DNA from: Macroventuria anomochaeta
Taxonomy: Eukaryota > Ascomycota > Dothideomycetes > Pleosporales > Didymellaceae
Direction: 5' to 3'
Assembly (NCBI RefSeq): GCF_010093625.1
Contig: NW_022985363.1
Span: forward strand, 915,687-979,686
DNA: 64,000 nucleotides
The notes below the pieces were generated by a model. That model saw only the letters and a list, made by a program, of their open reading frames with translations, searched no databases and was not told the origin of the DNA. Positions 1 through 11,593 of the stretch are shown in pieces (position 1 is the stretch's first letter; each line of letters opens with the position of its first letter). A program made the translations under genes and the position numbers.

Positions 1-125
1 CAATCAACCTCAGTCGCCTCCAGTAGTCGCCGTTCAACATCGTCGCAGATAAAGTGGTGTAATAGATGGAATGCCCCTAACGTGGGGTATGCAAGTACGA
101 AATCGAAATAGGTGCGATTGAGCGT

Positions 126-493
126 TTACGAGCCACCGACGAGAATGTTGTTGACAGGGATGTGGACGAGCTTGACGATGTACCCAATGACGCCTGTCAT
201 ATTGTCAGTAATGGAAGGTCCTCTTCGTCTTCTTGCGGTTGACTAACCCATGATCAGGAAACCGATGCCGACGGCTTGCGAGATGCGGATGAACTCCCTC
301 TTGTCAGGCTCTGAATGAAGTTAGCGTTGGTGATTGGTGAAAGGGGCGAGGTATGTCGCACTGGTGCAGCGGTTCATGAACAGAGTACCCTCCTTGAGGA
401 ACTCAGCGGGCATACTGCGCACATATTAGCTCCCAGTCTCCGTGATAAGTCCTGTGCGGGCGCGTACTCGGCAAATTCCTTGACGTTCTCCAT
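126..493 (-). CDS. SSS1: Sec61 translocon gamma subunit (Sss1)
   Basis: Small tail-anchored subunit of the ER protein-conducting channel, which clamps the two halves of Sec61 alpha. Four exons read on the minus strand: 493-468, 414-362, 310-248 and 193-126. The introns are 53, 51 and 54 bp, all GT..AG. The joined protein is 69 aa, the usual family length. It begins MENVKEFADMPAEF, then has the family signature NRCTKPD (residues 23-29), an amphipathic KREFIRISQA segment, one membrane helix (about 41-57) and the conserved end HIPVNNILVGGS. Each splice phase restores a conserved residue; for example, A|AG gives the Lys of CTKPD. Positions 1-125 are probably its 3' UTR. The gene is divergent from the CPSF6-like gene at 1383. 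Confidence 0.95.
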
Positions 494-1382
494 AGTGACT
501 GATGTGTGGTTGAGTTAAGGGAGTGAATTGGAGAAGTGGGTGAAGGTCAATGGTAGTCGTGTGCAAAGGGTCGCGAGCTCGAAAGTTGGAGCACGGAGGC
601 CAGGTGTCTTGCGGAGGTGCGCTAGTGTCCGCCAAGCCGAGGCTAGAACCGATCCCCAACCTTGGAAGCTTCGACGCTCCCTGCACCCTTCACTCACGCG
701 CCGACCGCTTCCCTCGAACAACAAACATCGCCCGTCGAGGTCTGTTGCGACTCAGTCACTCGTACTAACCGCAGTTTCACCAACGCAAAAATTCGCATAC
801 GTCATCGAGCGCAGCATTGAGCGAACGCCTTGAGCCAGCTGAATAGCGCGTTTAGCTGACCCTGAGCTTCAACACGCTCTCTCATTCTATCTCATTGCTG
901 GTGGCGCGCATTTTTGCGATTCGCTGGAGGACCTGTAGCGCAGCAAACAACTGGATTTGGCGAGCGAGACACGAGCAAGAGCAAGCGCAGGAGTCAGGCT
1001 GGACTGCATCACATCATCTTTCACACCATTCTTGTATCTTTCAAACTCCGTATCTGCCAGAGGCGATCGGACAGTCACATCTTGCATTTGAGCAATCTTT
1101 CGGCTCTTGTCATCCGCCTGCACGGTGGTACTGTACGTATTCCTCGTTCTGCGCTTCTCTGTCTTTCCTCACGTCGCAACACTCTGGGCTGCGATTGCAA
1201 TGCATTTCCTTCCTTCTGCCGCCTTGGCTTATAGCTCGCTGATTCGAAGATCGCATACAGAACTGCATGTACTTTGGCCATTGACATTGGCAATTCCAGT
1301 ACCTACAAGCCAATCAAAGAAACAGTCCTGGGAAACACCCTTTTCACTCACTGCAGATCTCACTTGACCCACCACAGCAAAC
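494..1382. promoter_or_regulatory. Divergent intergenic region, SSS1 / CPSF6-like gene
   Basis: An 889-bp spacer between two outward-facing genes, so it probably holds both promoters and both 5' UTRs. Short open frames occur on both strands (for example 528-833), but none shows a recognisable domain or a splice structure. No tRNA or repeat seen. Confidence 0.5.
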
Positions 1383-2697
1383 ATGGCTGACGACGACAAC
1401 TTCGATATCGATATCTACGGCGATGACTCATACCAGGACTCGAGCGCACAAGACGCAGCGGTCCCCGACGCCAGCGCAGCAAACCCAAACACGAACAGCG
1501 ACGAGAACGCAGCAGCACCAGAGCCCAAAGCGGAGGGCAACAACGCATCCAACAAACAGGAAAGCTCAGCTACCGCAACCAGCGGCGGCGCACAGCAAGA
1601 CAACACCGTGCAGCAGATTTCGAGTACTGGTGGCTCCGGGCACGATGTTCACAGACAAGCACCGCAGCAACAGGGCACGAAGCGAAAGCAAGGAGAAGAC
1701 GATGACCGCCCAACCGATCCAGGCGCGACGGCAGCATTGATGATTAACGATCTGAACTGGTGGATCAGCGAAGAGGACATTCGTGGATGGGCAAATCAGA
1801 GCGGTTGTGAGGATGAGCTCAACGAGGTCACGTTCAACGAACACAAAGTCAATGGCAAGAGTAAAGGGTAGGCACGGTCAAGTACACAGTTTTGTAGCCA
1901 TCAACTGACTTTGCTTCAGCCAAGTATACGTACAGCTCCAGTCACCGCAAGCTGCGACTGCTCTGAAGCACCAAGTCGATCAGCTCTTCAAAGACCAAGC
2001 GCACACCAAGAAGCCTACGGCGATATTCAACCCTCCACATCATAACCCCTTCAAAACACTACCCAAAGACGTACCTGCGCGCGATAAGAACCGCAATGAC
2101 CCGCAATCTGGAGGCTTCAACAACCGGGGCGGCGGTAACTTCAATCGCTTTAATAGCAGAGGCAATTTCAACAACCGAGGCAACTTCAACAACAGGGGTG
2201 GCATGGGCTATCAGAACCCTGGTGGTAACATGGGTGGTCAAATGGGAGGGTACGGCGGCCAAGGTGGCATGCAAAACTTTGGTGGCAGCCCTATGATGGG
2301 CGGAGGTAACAACTTCGGAGGCGGCTTCAATCGCGGCGGCAACATGATGGGTGGTGGCATGCGCGGAGGCATGAATAATCGCGGTGGCCGTGGTGGAATG
2401 GGCATGAACAACATGGGCGCTGGCATGCAGATGCCGATGGGCGGGAACATGATGATGGGAGGGGGAATGATGGGCGGTGGCATGAACATGCCCATGATGA
2501 ACGGGATGGGTACGTTTACACGAGCTATCTCTGTGTGGAAGTCATCTTCACAACACCTTTTGCTAACGAATATCACAGGAGCAGGATTCGGCGGCCAACC
2601 GCAATTCAACCCTGGGTTCTTCCCCAACCAACAGCAACAACAAGGCGGCAACGAACATTTCAATCCTCACGGGGCTAAGCGACCACGACCGGAGTAG
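1383..2697 (+). CDS. CPSF6/CFIm68-like RRM protein with Gly/Met-rich tail
   Basis: Probable mRNA 3'-processing or other nuclear RNA-binding protein. Exons are 1383-1867, 1920-2509 and 2579-2697, giving 397 aa. After an acidic, Ala/Gln-rich N-terminus (1-110) there is one RRM (about 118-190). Its first strand reads ALMINDLNWWISEEDI, and it ends with NGKSKG|QVYVQL across intron 1. This closely resembles the RRM of human CPSF6, which has a WW pair in the same place and NGQSKG. The rest is low complexity: RGG/NNRGG repeats, then a Gly-Met-rich stretch (GGNMMGG-type) and a C-terminal KRPRPE, possibly a nuclear signal. The last intron (2510-2578) is 69 nt, in frame and without a stop, so a retained form would also be translated. 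Assignment to the CFI complex is an inference from the RRM alone. Confidence 0.85.
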
Positions 2698-3964
2698 AAT
2701 CCATTGATGTCGCCCTACCACCCGTTGGTCAAGCCCTCCGACCGTTCATCCCTGCTATTTGTCCAATGGCCATCTGGCCCATTATACCTCACCTTCAACC
2801 CATCTGGTCCAATGTTCATTAACACCGACCCGTTCTTTACTCCTAGGACAGCGCCTTTCCCAGTGGTCAACAAGAGCAAAAAGCGGAGGGCTCACTCCAG
2901 ACTTTCATTGTACACATGCCTACGAAAGCCGTGAGAGGGCCTCAACGTCAACGTTTGAAAGTTCGAGTCGTAAACTCTCAACCAGCGACGCCTGGCGATA
3001 CGGTGTATCTGGTTTTCATCATTCTCTTTGTCAATGGCGTTCGGCGAGCCTGGTCAGCATTGTTAAAAATCGACTCTTTTTTTCTGCATCTTCTTATTGC
3101 TTTCGAACTCTGTATAACATCAAAATTTTGTCAAGGTTCTAGGTTGCAGTTGTGTCGTCGACATTCACCCCTGCAAATCACCCCAGTATATACTCGTAAT
3201 CATTGTTAGCCATGACAGGTCTCCGGGGCGCTTTTCTACTCATTTGCAGACAGTCTTCCGTGTTCGCACAACATTTCTTCTTTACAGTTCATACATCCTT
3301 CGGGCAGGTATAGGCCCACTAGCCAAGAGGGACACGGAGGCAGCAGAACCTTGCGCCATAGCCACTGCTTTTTCACATGACAAAGTCTTCTAGACGCAGC
3401 CCTACTTACGGTCAGTTGAGGTACTAAGGCTGCAAGGCAAAGGAGAGCGACAATGGTGACACAGCCTACACTTGTGTACTTGGTGGAAAAACATAAGGTT
3501 GCCCCTGGATAATATGGTTAAAGGCCCGCCGGGAGTGCCGGACCTGCATATGAAGTATAACCGGGGTACTATGGCGATCAGACGACCACCAATATACACG
3601 ACAGTCCTCCAATCGACACCGTCCAACCTCGGAACATCGCCTCAAACACACAGCAACCATGCAACTGGGTACCCTGCACCCCAGATTCTTCAGCCTTGCG
3701 CAATATCGAAACCAGCGCAAAAGCCGCAGCGCGTGGCGTTAGTGTAATGGGGAACACCAGTTCATCTATTTGGCACTATGAAGGGGTGTGCAGTGTATGG
3801 GTCTGGGCAGCGTGTTCCTGAATCGATATTTGGCCGAGATGAGAGAGGTGTGGAGCCGAAACGGCAATACGACATGTACAATCTTTGAGTTGTAAAAAGT
3901 ATATATGCTCTCCAAGCCAGCCGAGCTTGGTTCCTCGCGCTAGAGATACATGATCATAGGCACT
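2698..3964. other. Intergenic, no gene recognised
   Basis: About 1.27 kb between the CPSF6-like gene and the cellulase gene. It should hold the 3' UTR of the first and the promoter of the second. Open frames on both strands near 3400-3750 are under 92 codons, overlap each other and match no family I know. Confidence 0.5.
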
Positions 3965-5871
3965 ATGGCTCGCTACACATCTGGCTTGGTGCTCGCGGGA
4001 GCTTTGCTTCAAGGTGGACTTGTTAGTGCGCAGGGTAGGTCAATGAACTGGGTTGTGTGCAGTAGGTAGCTAACAGAGATGTAGCATTGCCATCTGGAAA
4101 CGTTACTGCCGTAACATGTCCTTCAACCGCAAAGTTCAACACCATATCGGCGAGCGCCCATTTCGCGGGCATGAATCCAGGGTGGAACTTGGGTAACACC
4201 CTCGATGCTGTTGAGACCGTATGATCTGCTCTCAGGCGTACTCCAGTCAATGACTTACACGAGTATAGGAAGGCTCATGGAACAACCCGCCAGTTGTGCC
4301 CTCGACATTCGATGATATCAAGAATGCAGGCTTCAAGGGCGTTCGTCTTCCGGTAACCTACGCCTACCACTACAAGACACAGGCGCCAGACTGGACATTG
4401 GACCCAGTTTGGTTACAGAGAGTGTCCGACGTCTTGGATCAAATCACTTCAAGAGGTCTGTATGTGATTACCAACGTTCACCATGACAGTTGGACTTGGG
4501 CGGATTACACGCAAGCGAACGCTAATGTGACTGCTATTGAGGAGAGACTGTACAAGACATGGGTACAGATCGGGCAGAAGCTGGCCTGCAAGGGAGAGAA
4601 AGTGGTAAGTCCACTCAAATTTTTTTACCTTGAGCTAAAGGGTTGCTGACAGTTTCAAGGCATTCGAGACGATCAACGAAATCCCTGGAACCACCGAAGC
4701 GCACGGAAAGGAAGTCAACAGGCTGAACAACATTATGCTCCAAGCTATCAACCAAGCTGGTGGCTTCAACCCGAAACGAGTGGTCAACCTGGTGGGCAGC
4801 CGTGAGGATGGTGAGCAGACGAGTCTGTGGTTCGAGCCACCGGATGCGAAGTACAAGAACCCATGGGGCATTCAATACCACTACTACTCACCCTACGACT
4901 TCATCTTCGCCGCCTGGGGCAAAACGACTTGGGGCTCTGATGCAGACAAGGCAACACTCGAGGCGGACATTGCCCGCGTCCGCGGCAACTTCAGCGGCAT
5001 CCCTCTGATCATCGGCGAATGGGCTGCTTCACCTGTCGCAACCGAGACCGCAGCGCGCTGGCGGTACTTCGACTTCTTTGTCCGCACAGCCGCGAAATAC
5101 AACACCTCAACCGTACTGTGGGACAACGGCGCCGACTTCTTGAACCGCGCAACGCACCAATGGCGCGACACCGTCGCTCTCGACATCTACATCAACGCGC
5201 AGAAAGGCATTGCGAACGCGCTTCCAGACAGCACAACCGACGGCTCGGCAACAAGCCAGAAGAGCTCAGCCTATCTCTACCACAAGAAAAACACCACCGT
5301 GTCCGACCAAACCCTGCCTTTCCTTTTCAACGGCAATCAGTTGCAGAAAATCTCCGTCGCAGCCACCAAGAAGATCCTGACCAAGGGCCAGCACTACACC
5401 GTCGAGGGCGAAAGTATCACGTTTAAGAGCACTTTCCTCAGCACGATACTGACCCCAACGAGCCCCACGGGCAGCCTGGCGAATTTGACGCTGGAATTCA
5501 ACCGCGGCGCTAAACTCAACGTCGACGTGCTGCAATACTCGACTCCCGTGCTGGGCCGCACGTCATCTGCTCTCCCAGCTACAAGCGTCGACTTGCTCAT
5601 CCCGATTACCTGGGCGGGACAGAATAGGCCCGCGACTGTCAAGGCGGTAAGGGCTGATGGTACCTATCTGTTTGATAGCTGGACAACAGTATTAGGCCCA
5701 TTGCAGCAGGGGCGTATGACATACGGCACGTGGGATTGGGATGGCAGCAACGTCATCCTGAAGGCGTCGGTGCTGGATGCTGTGCGCGCTGCGGGGCAGA
5801 CGACGAAGTTTACGATTGAGTTTTATCCTAGGGAGCCGGGGAATGTGGCAGAGTATACTATTACGGTTTGA
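3965..5871 (+). CDS. Secreted GH5 endo-beta-glucanase with X2 and CBM46-like modules
   Basis: Extracellular plant-cell-wall glucanase. Exons are 3965-4034, 4085-4218, 4269-4604 and 4660-5871, giving 583 aa. Residues 1-22 are a signal peptide (hydrophobic core, cut near VSAQA). The GH5 barrel follows: GWNLGNTLDA (about 58-67), RLPVTY, VHHDSW, the acid/base Glu187 in INEIPGTTEAHG, the substrate-binding HYY at 254-256, and the nucleophile Glu300 in IIGEW. After a Ser/Thr linker (about 370-390), residues 392-475 look like an X2 (Ig-like) module, with LTKGQHYTVEGESITF as the hallmark. Residues 485-583 look like CBM46. The same order, GH5_4-X2-CBM46, is known from bacterial Cel5B-type enzymes that act on cellulose and xyloglucan. 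The substrate is inferred. The start was chosen because it is the only ATG that gives a signal peptide in phase with exon 2. Confidence 0.92.
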
Positions 5872-6799
5872 GGAGGGAGACGAAGTATATTTGGGTGGTT
5901 GTGGAGGATGTTTGTACATACAGTTTCCTTCGTGAATGAAAGTTTTGTGTCGCACCCGGAGAATGATGAGTACTAGTAGGTTCGGGTGCAAGGTACTAGT
6001 AGGTTCGGGCGCAAGGTAGGAGTTGTCTTGGTATTGTGGATGTAACCATCGGATCAGTGGCGCGATACTGAAGAAGTCAGTAGCTTCCGTACCTGGCAGC
6101 GTTCTTGCAATGTTGACGGGGGTTGCAGTATCCGTTTCCTTCTGGGTTAGCCAGTTTAATTGAAACCAGCGCATCGACTTGACGATTGTTTTAGTGCTCA
6201 TGAGCAATAGAGATAAGGGTCACACTATAGGCTTGATGCGCGTCCTTGCAACAATGCCCTCGATGCTCGTTGACGCGGCCACGCTGCAAGCCTCTAACCA
6301 GCAGTGATACGGTACAGCAACTGGCGACTCCTGCCCTTCATTTCTACAGAATTATCCTTCGATGCGAATACACACGATATAGAGCCTCGAGTTGGTGGCT
6401 AGGCAATTCGCGGTTCCGTGATCTTCTAATGTTGGTAGAGCGTTGTGCTCGAAAGGCGCTACACTGAGATGATGCCCCAGAAGTATGCAAGCAAGCTTTG
6501 GGGATTCTCGTAGACTGGGACAGCAGGTATACACCCATGAAGTCTTGCGTTGAGACTGTCGTGGGGAGTGGAGCATGTTGACGTCCCTGAGTCGAGACAA
6601 TTTGGTAGCCAGTGCGCTAAGCCCAACGCAGAGCTAGTGCCAACTCGCTAACTCGCACACTCTTCGAAATATGTGCCGGCCGACCTTTTGCGACAACTCC
6701 AACCTCTACTAACGTAACAGCGTCACGAGGTATGCTGCCACCCATCCTGCAAACACTGCGCCCACGTACTGACAATTGCTGCAATAGCCCCCATCCAAA
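5872..6799. other. Intergenic, cellulase 3' side and RPL37 promoter
   Basis: Spacer of 928 bp. Apart from the 23-bp duplication I see no gene. The reverse-strand frame at 5692-6207 overlaps the cellulase end and has no family features. The last few hundred bases should contain the strong ribosomal-protein promoter. Confidence 0.5.
5971..6016 (+). repeat. 23-bp tandem duplication
   Basis: Two adjacent 23-bp units (5971-5993 and 5994-6016) beginning tactagtaggttcggg differ at one base. They sit about 100 bp past the cellulase stop codon, probably in its 3' UTR. No function is evident. Confidence 0.85.
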
Positions 6800-7303
6800 A
6801 TGAGTACGCCGCACACCTGCCTCGACGGCACCGCCGAGACCGAACATCGAGACTGACAGCCACGCAGCAAAGGGTACCTCCAGTTTCGGAAAGCGTCACA
6901 ACAAGACGCACACGCTGTGCAGGCGTTGCGGTATGTCTTACCCGTAGTACCTTGACTGAGATACAGTGGAAGGGTTCTGCAAACGAGCAAATGATGGACA
7001 GAGAACTCGGCTAATGGGACACAGGTCGTCGCTCCCTCCACATCCAGAAGCACACCTGCTCTTCTTGCGGCTACCCTGCTGCCAAGACCAGGAAGTGTAC
7101 GTGATCCCCGCGCTGTTCGCACAGCACCCGAAATTTCAAAGACTGGCAACTGACGCAGCGCAGTCAACTGGGGCGAGAAGGCTAAGCGCAGGAAGACCAC
7201 CGGTTCCGGCCGCATGCGTTACCTCAAGACCGTCAACCGCAAGTTCTCCAACGGTTTCCGCACTGGCGCCGCCCCCGGCTCCAAGGGCCCTTCCACCTCG
7301 TAA
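6800..7303 (+). CDS. RPL37: 60S ribosomal protein eL37
   Basis: Zinc-binding large-subunit protein. Four exons: 6800-6803 (only ATGA), 6868-6930, 7025-7096 and 7164-7303. The joined protein is 92 aa, as in other filamentous fungi. It begins MTKGTSSFGKRHNKTH and keeps the four zinc ligands Cys19, Cys22, Cys34 and Cys37 (CRRC..CSSC), then TRKFNWGEKAKRRKTTGSGR and a basic tail ending KGPSTS. The four-nucleotide first coding exon is supported by the donor GTACGC and by the fact that ATG A|CA restores the family start Met-Thr-Lys. All splice phases agree. Confidence 0.96.
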
Positions 7304-7937
7304 ATTGCTCGTAGATCGACGGGGTGAATAAGGTGTTGGCGGCGTGATGAAGTCCACCAGGGCAGGCGCACGATAAAGTAGGGGTTCAGCAAAATGGTAT
7401 TGCACGGCATGGGGCGTTCTGTCCTCCCTCCCGGCTGCCTGATACCCAAATGAAATGAATGAGGGTTATACCAGGCATGAACGGAAAATTTCATCATGTT
7501 CAGTCACGAATGAAAGCATCAATCAAGCAACCGCTGTGCCACGGTTCCTTTAAGAAATTGTTCACCATGCCGAGAATGATGGAAGGCCATGTTGATGTGC
7601 GGCGTCTACATACTTACATCCTGACAACAGCTCCACCAGATGCCTTGCGAGGCTTCGACATCATACACGAAATGCGATCGAACAACAGCACCACACCGGA
7701 CGCGCGAAGCAGCACCATAACTTCGATCGACAGCCAAACTCGGGCTCCACGTTACGCGACCTCACATCGTCAGTCCAACATAAGGTTTACAGATGCACCT
7801 TCGAGGAAAAGCATACGTAGAGGAACACAGTACAATCTAGCCAATGTCAATCTAGCCAATGTCAATCTAGCTTTACGGGACTTCAATACCTCCTTCCACT
7901 ACACATCTACAACAACCAACCCGGATCCGTCTGTCTC
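7304..7937. other. Convergent intergenic, RPL37 / carboxylesterase
   Basis: Spacer of 634 bp between two converging genes, so it holds two 3' UTRs and terminators. A plus-strand frame runs from 7459 to 8043, but it overlaps the carboxylesterase 3' end, contains the short tandem repeat at 7833-7870 and has no domain. I treat it as chance. Confidence 0.5.
7833..7870 (+). repeat. 15-bp tandem repeat, 2.5 copies
   Basis: Unit caatctagccaatgt at 7833-7847 and 7848-7862, then a partial third copy to 7870. It lies between two converging genes. It is perfect, so it is young or under replication slippage. Confidence 0.85.
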
Positions 7938-9623
7938 TCACACATGTCTCCTCCTCGCCCACTTGGTCAAAAACTCCCTCCCCTCCACCCTCCACGTATC
8001 CTCCTCCACAAAACTCCCATTCTGCCCTCTCCCACTCGCCTGAATAACCAAATTACTCCCCTTCACACTCTCACTATACCTCGGCCACCTCGGCAACCCC
8101 TCCCCATTTGGATCCCCACCCGCAATGAATTTGACCCACTGTGCACTCATCACGTCGCTCAGGGCGTTGTACTCGGGCCACGGGCCGTAGAAGCTCGGGT
8201 TCGCGAAAACGAACTGCGTCTCGCTGAAGTGCTGCACGCCCTTGTACGCTGGTGCGAGGCCGCCTTCAGAGGAATTGGTTGTGGATGCTTGCCAGGGGCG
8301 CGTGTTGAAGCGGTAGATGTATGTCGGAGCGTACTTCGCATACTGTCTTGCGTCGTCGAGACGGGGCGCGTGATAGAATGCGTCACCCATGATTGCTGCT
8401 ATGCGTTTGTACTGCATGCCCTGCTCTGCGAATCTCTCGTCTCTGGTGTTGAGCGGTATGCCCTGTGCCGGGTCGTCGGGGTATAGTTCAAGAAGCTTGG
8501 TGACGACGGCATCGGGAAAGCCGAAGCCCGTGCTGCCTTTTACAAAGTCATAGAGTTGTTGTGTGGTGTTTATCACGCCACCGGCGGGCGCGTTGTCTGT
8601 CCCTTCGTCCGAGTTGGAACCGTAAAGATGTGGGATGTGCGCGAAGCGGCCGGAGTGCAAGAGCTCGGTGGGGAAGTTGGGGATGATGTCGCCGTCGACG
8701 GTCGGGTACCAGCCTGGTCCTTGGATAGGTTTTGCCAGCAAGGGCAGTAGGGTTTGGTAAGGGACTGTGCGGAGGCAGGCGAGCGTGTCAGGCAGATTTG
8801 AGCAATTCGTCTTGTCGACGATGTTGTCGTAAATGGGCTGGTACCAGTCTGAACCGTTATACCATGCTGTTGCTGCAGAGCCAGATTCCTGGATACTGCG
8901 GTGGAAGAGACCGTCTGTTCGACCACCGTAGCTCATGAGTAGCTGGCCGACTGCAAAGGAGCCTGCTGATTCTCCCCAGATGGTCACGCTGTCCTTGTCA
9001 CCGCCAAATGCATCAATATTCTCAGAGATCCAGGCAAGACCTTTGCGCATGTCTCGAAGTGCGAGGTTTGTGTTGCCGGTTCCTTGGATCTCGCGCGAGT
9101 ACATCATGCCCCAACCGCCTTTCCGGTAGTTGATGCTTATCGCAATAATAGAATTGTCAAGTTCCACGCTCCTTTGGACGAGATATGTGAGGTTGTATTG
9201 CGGTAAAGCCGACGTTCCTACTTGGTAGGAACCGCCATGAATCCAGACAGCAACCGGCAACTTCGCAGACTCGTTCACCGAAAGACCAGCCGGACGCACA
9301 ATGTTGATACTAAGACAGTCCTCGCTCATACCAAACTCTGCATCCCGTTCTGGTTGAGGATCAGGACAAGCATGTCCATACTGTTTGGCTGGGCGCGTGC
9401 CATTCCACGTCGAGTTCAGCGACTGTGGGACCAGAAAGCGATTCTCACCCCCTGTGTTCTGCGCGTAAGGCACACCAAGAAAAAGATCCTGATCGAAGCC
9501 AGGCAGGTACCGGCCTTCGTACGTGCCATTGAGCACCTTCACGGTTGGCTCAACAGCCGAGGCAACCGTCGTAAGCAAGCATGACAACGTGCTCCATTTC
9601 CAAGCTTTTGCAGCAACTCCCAT
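7938..9623 (-). CDS. Secreted type-B carboxylesterase/lipase
   Basis: Alpha/beta-hydrolase of the fungal carboxylesterase (COesterase) family, intronless, 561 aa. The open frame extends 52 codons further upstream, but I start at 9623 because MGVAAKAWKWSTLSCLLTTVASA is a good signal peptide and the upstream residues are not. The oxyanion motif HGG is at 129-131. The nucleophile is Ser219 in GESAG, the acid is Glu340 in SNSDEG, and the His is 465 in GVQHFSET. Cys87 and Cys103 (EDCLSIN) match the family's first disulfide. Length and motif spacing are normal, so it should be active. The natural ester substrate cannot be told from the sequence. Confidence 0.93.
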   Translation of the reverse strand: MGVAAKAWKWSTLSCLLTTVASAVEPTVKVLNGTYEGRYLPGFDQDLFLGVPYAQNTGGENRFLVPQSLNSTWNGTRPAKQYGHACPDPQPERDAEFGMSEDCLSINIVRPAGLSVNESAKLPVAVWIHGGSYQVGTSALPQYNLTYLVQRSVELDNSIIAISINYRKGGWGMMYSREIQGTGNTNLALRDMRKGLAWISENIDAFGGDKDSVTIWGESAGSFAVGQLLMSYGGRTDGLFHRSIQESGSAATAWYNGSDWYQPIYDNIVDKTNCSNLPDTLACLRTVPYQTLLPLLAKPIQGPGWYPTVDGDIIPNFPTELLHSGRFAHIPHLYGSNSDEGTDNAPAGGVINTTQQLYDFVKGSTGFGFPDAVVTKLLELYPDDPAQGIPLNTRDERFAEQGMQYKRIAAIMGDAFYHAPRLDDARQYAKYAPTYIYRFNTRPWQASTTNSSEGGLAPAYKGVQHFSETQFVFANPSFYGPWPEYNALSDVMSAQWVKFIAGGDPNGEGLPRWPRYSESVKGSNLVIQASGRGQNGSFVEEDTWRVEGREFLTKWARRRHV

Positions 9624-10310
9624 GATGGTGGCCTGGCCGAGTCCGAGTGATTCTAGTGACGAAAAAGTAATGTTGGGCCATCGAGCGGCCATCGATCGCT
9701 TTTGTACATGTTGATCTCTGGCTAGCGGCAATGACATCCATGGATTTCGGCGTCGGCAGCACGCCAGACGCTCCTGCACAGTGACGGTTCGTGTTCCCCG
9801 GCTGTACTACGGGACTTCCCTTTATTTCCTTGCAGATCGTTGAGTTTGCAGGGAAATAGGCCAATAGTAACGGAGGTTGCGTTGGAAGAGGAAGGTGGTC
9901 GATTAGGCCTGCAGCTAAAGCGACATCGGCTGTAATCACCGGGATGGTCTTCCCGTCAATATCAGAACACCCTCAGCATATCATTGACAAGAGTGGGAGC
10001 AAAGCAACATCATTCTGGCAGGAAGACCTGCAACTAGTTTTGGTATCTTAGAGTATGGACATGCGACCAAGGCCTCGCTTTACACTTATCGTGAATGTGA
10101 GATGTTAATGAGCTTGACAATGTAGACATGAAGGCTGGAAACATTGCAACAGGGTAATGAAACCTGCGAACGCATTGAAGCGTAAGACAGCAAATGGGTA
10201 TCGTGGATAAAATAGCTGAACAGCCAAGCAATCAATTTCTGGTTCTTGTATTAGAACAGTCTCGACAGAAACTTCTTCTTTTTCTACTGTCTATTAGCTC
10301 ATGTGACGAG
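9624..10310. other. Intergenic, carboxylesterase promoter
   Basis: Spacer of 687 bp between two minus-strand genes. It contains the carboxylesterase upstream region and the 3' UTR of the next gene. No gene, repeat or RNA recognised. Confidence 0.5.
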
Positions 10311-11593
10311 TCAATGACGATGGTTACATACCTCCGTCGATGTCGATCGAGTGGGCGCAGGTGCTGGTGCGACCAGCGTTGTGTTCCCTGGAAGTTCGAC
10401 TGGCATCTCGACAGCTCCTTGCAGTGATGGCCGGTAGCCGTAAGGATTGTTCGGTGCGGCATTTGACAATACTGGACTTGGATACCCGGTCGATGGTGTA
10501 TTTGGTGTCAAGGGCGGAGACATAAGAGGGGCATGAGCTGGAGCTGGTGGAAGCTCGGCAACAAAGTTGTTGTAGTAATACGCAGCCTGCTGTTGAGGTT
10601 GTGGAGGCTGATGCAGCTGTCTGTGTGGGTATGGCAATGCGTTCGGTGGGATGAACTGCTGTTGCGGCTTTTGCAAGCGCTCGGCAGCCCAAGCATCAAA
10701 AACCTCCTTCATAAGCTTCATCCACTCGGTCGGAGCCCCTGTGAAATCGTATTTGAGCGATTGGTCTCGAAACGCCACGAAGTAGTGGTGCTTGTTGTAC
10801 GGTGAGATGGCGACATACTGATGTTGCTGTCAGCTCTACAACCTTACAACTGATCAGTGATACTAACCGAAACTGATCGAGGTGCTGCCTCGGTCAAGAT
10901 CTTATCCAAGGCGTGGTAGTGACCATTGAATTTCCACGAACAGTTGCCATCAGGCCACAAGACGAACCACGCGTTGTGTGCACCTAACGAGACACAGCTT
11001 GGGGTATCGAACGATTTCCGTACTTTGTCTTCAAGTTCTGATGGTATGCCTGCCCATATTGAGCCATGTCCTGGAGCACAAGCGAAATAGCTCAGATTTA
11101 GGCCAAAGGTAACGAAGCAAGTCCTGGAAGCGTTGGGCAGCGTCTTCGTCCATCGTGACAAGTCCGTGTAGTTTGTCTCGAAGTACGTCTGTGAGTAGAC
11201 TGCAGTCAGTCAGCACAAGCTACATGAACCATAGGTCCATACACCGTTTTGGGTATGCGTTTCATCTATCTTCCCGCGAAATGGGAACCGAGTAAGGCTG
11301 AAGCTGGGCGACTCACAGAGCTTATCCTCTCCACTCATCACCTTACATTCGACATACCACAGCGGCTCAGGAGAATTAATCTGAGGCGCAAGCGCAACAC
11401 AATAGGGCTGTGCGATTCTCCATGCTGGGGCCATAGACGAGTTGAACAGTTGCCGGAGGGTCCCTGGAATGCGGTCGCTGCGCGCAATCAGCCTTGTTCA
11501 GCTGTGAGGTCAGCCTGCTCACAATTTCCATGCCTTCGGGCAGTCGAAGAAGAAGCTGCTGTTAGGCCCGAAGACGAATGTTATTTCAGGCAT
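10311..11593 (-). CDS. Uncharacterised fungal protein, four exons
   Basis: I do not recognise the family. Exons in reading order are 11593-11523, 11477-11317, 11199-10868 and 10817-10311, about 356 aa. The phases agree at every junction. The N-terminal part begins MPEITFVFGPNSSFFFDCP. The middle has LWYVECK, then a conserved-looking core SFDTPSCVSLGAHNAWFVLW, WKFNGHYHALDKIL and, across intron 3, RSVS|YVAISPYNKHHYFVAF. It continues with YDFTGAPTEWMKLMKEVFDAW. The C-terminal 100 residues are Pro/Gln/Ala-rich and probably disordered. No signal peptide or membrane segment. A GTATGT close to the end may be a further donor: splicing to the CAG before a TAG would trim the last six residues (end STSTE). 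The gene shares a 757-bp divergent promoter with the macro-SirTM gene. The exon model is my inference and the function is unknown. Confidence 0.7.

Noticed and set aside
3700..3790. Search for tRNA genes by B-box-like ggttcra motifs across spacers
   Set aside because: No candidate showed a paired acceptor stem and anticodon arm.
7459..8043. 194-codon plus-strand frame between RPL37 and the carboxylesterase
   Set aside because: It overlaps the carboxylesterase coding end, includes a slippage repeat and lacks any domain.
11031..11216. Alternative frame LHGLVTMDEDAAQRFQDLLRY in exon 3 of the unknown gene
   Set aside because: It looks protein-like, but only the other frame (SRWTKTLPN.. to ..HNAWFVLW) runs through the exon without a stop and fits both splice phases.
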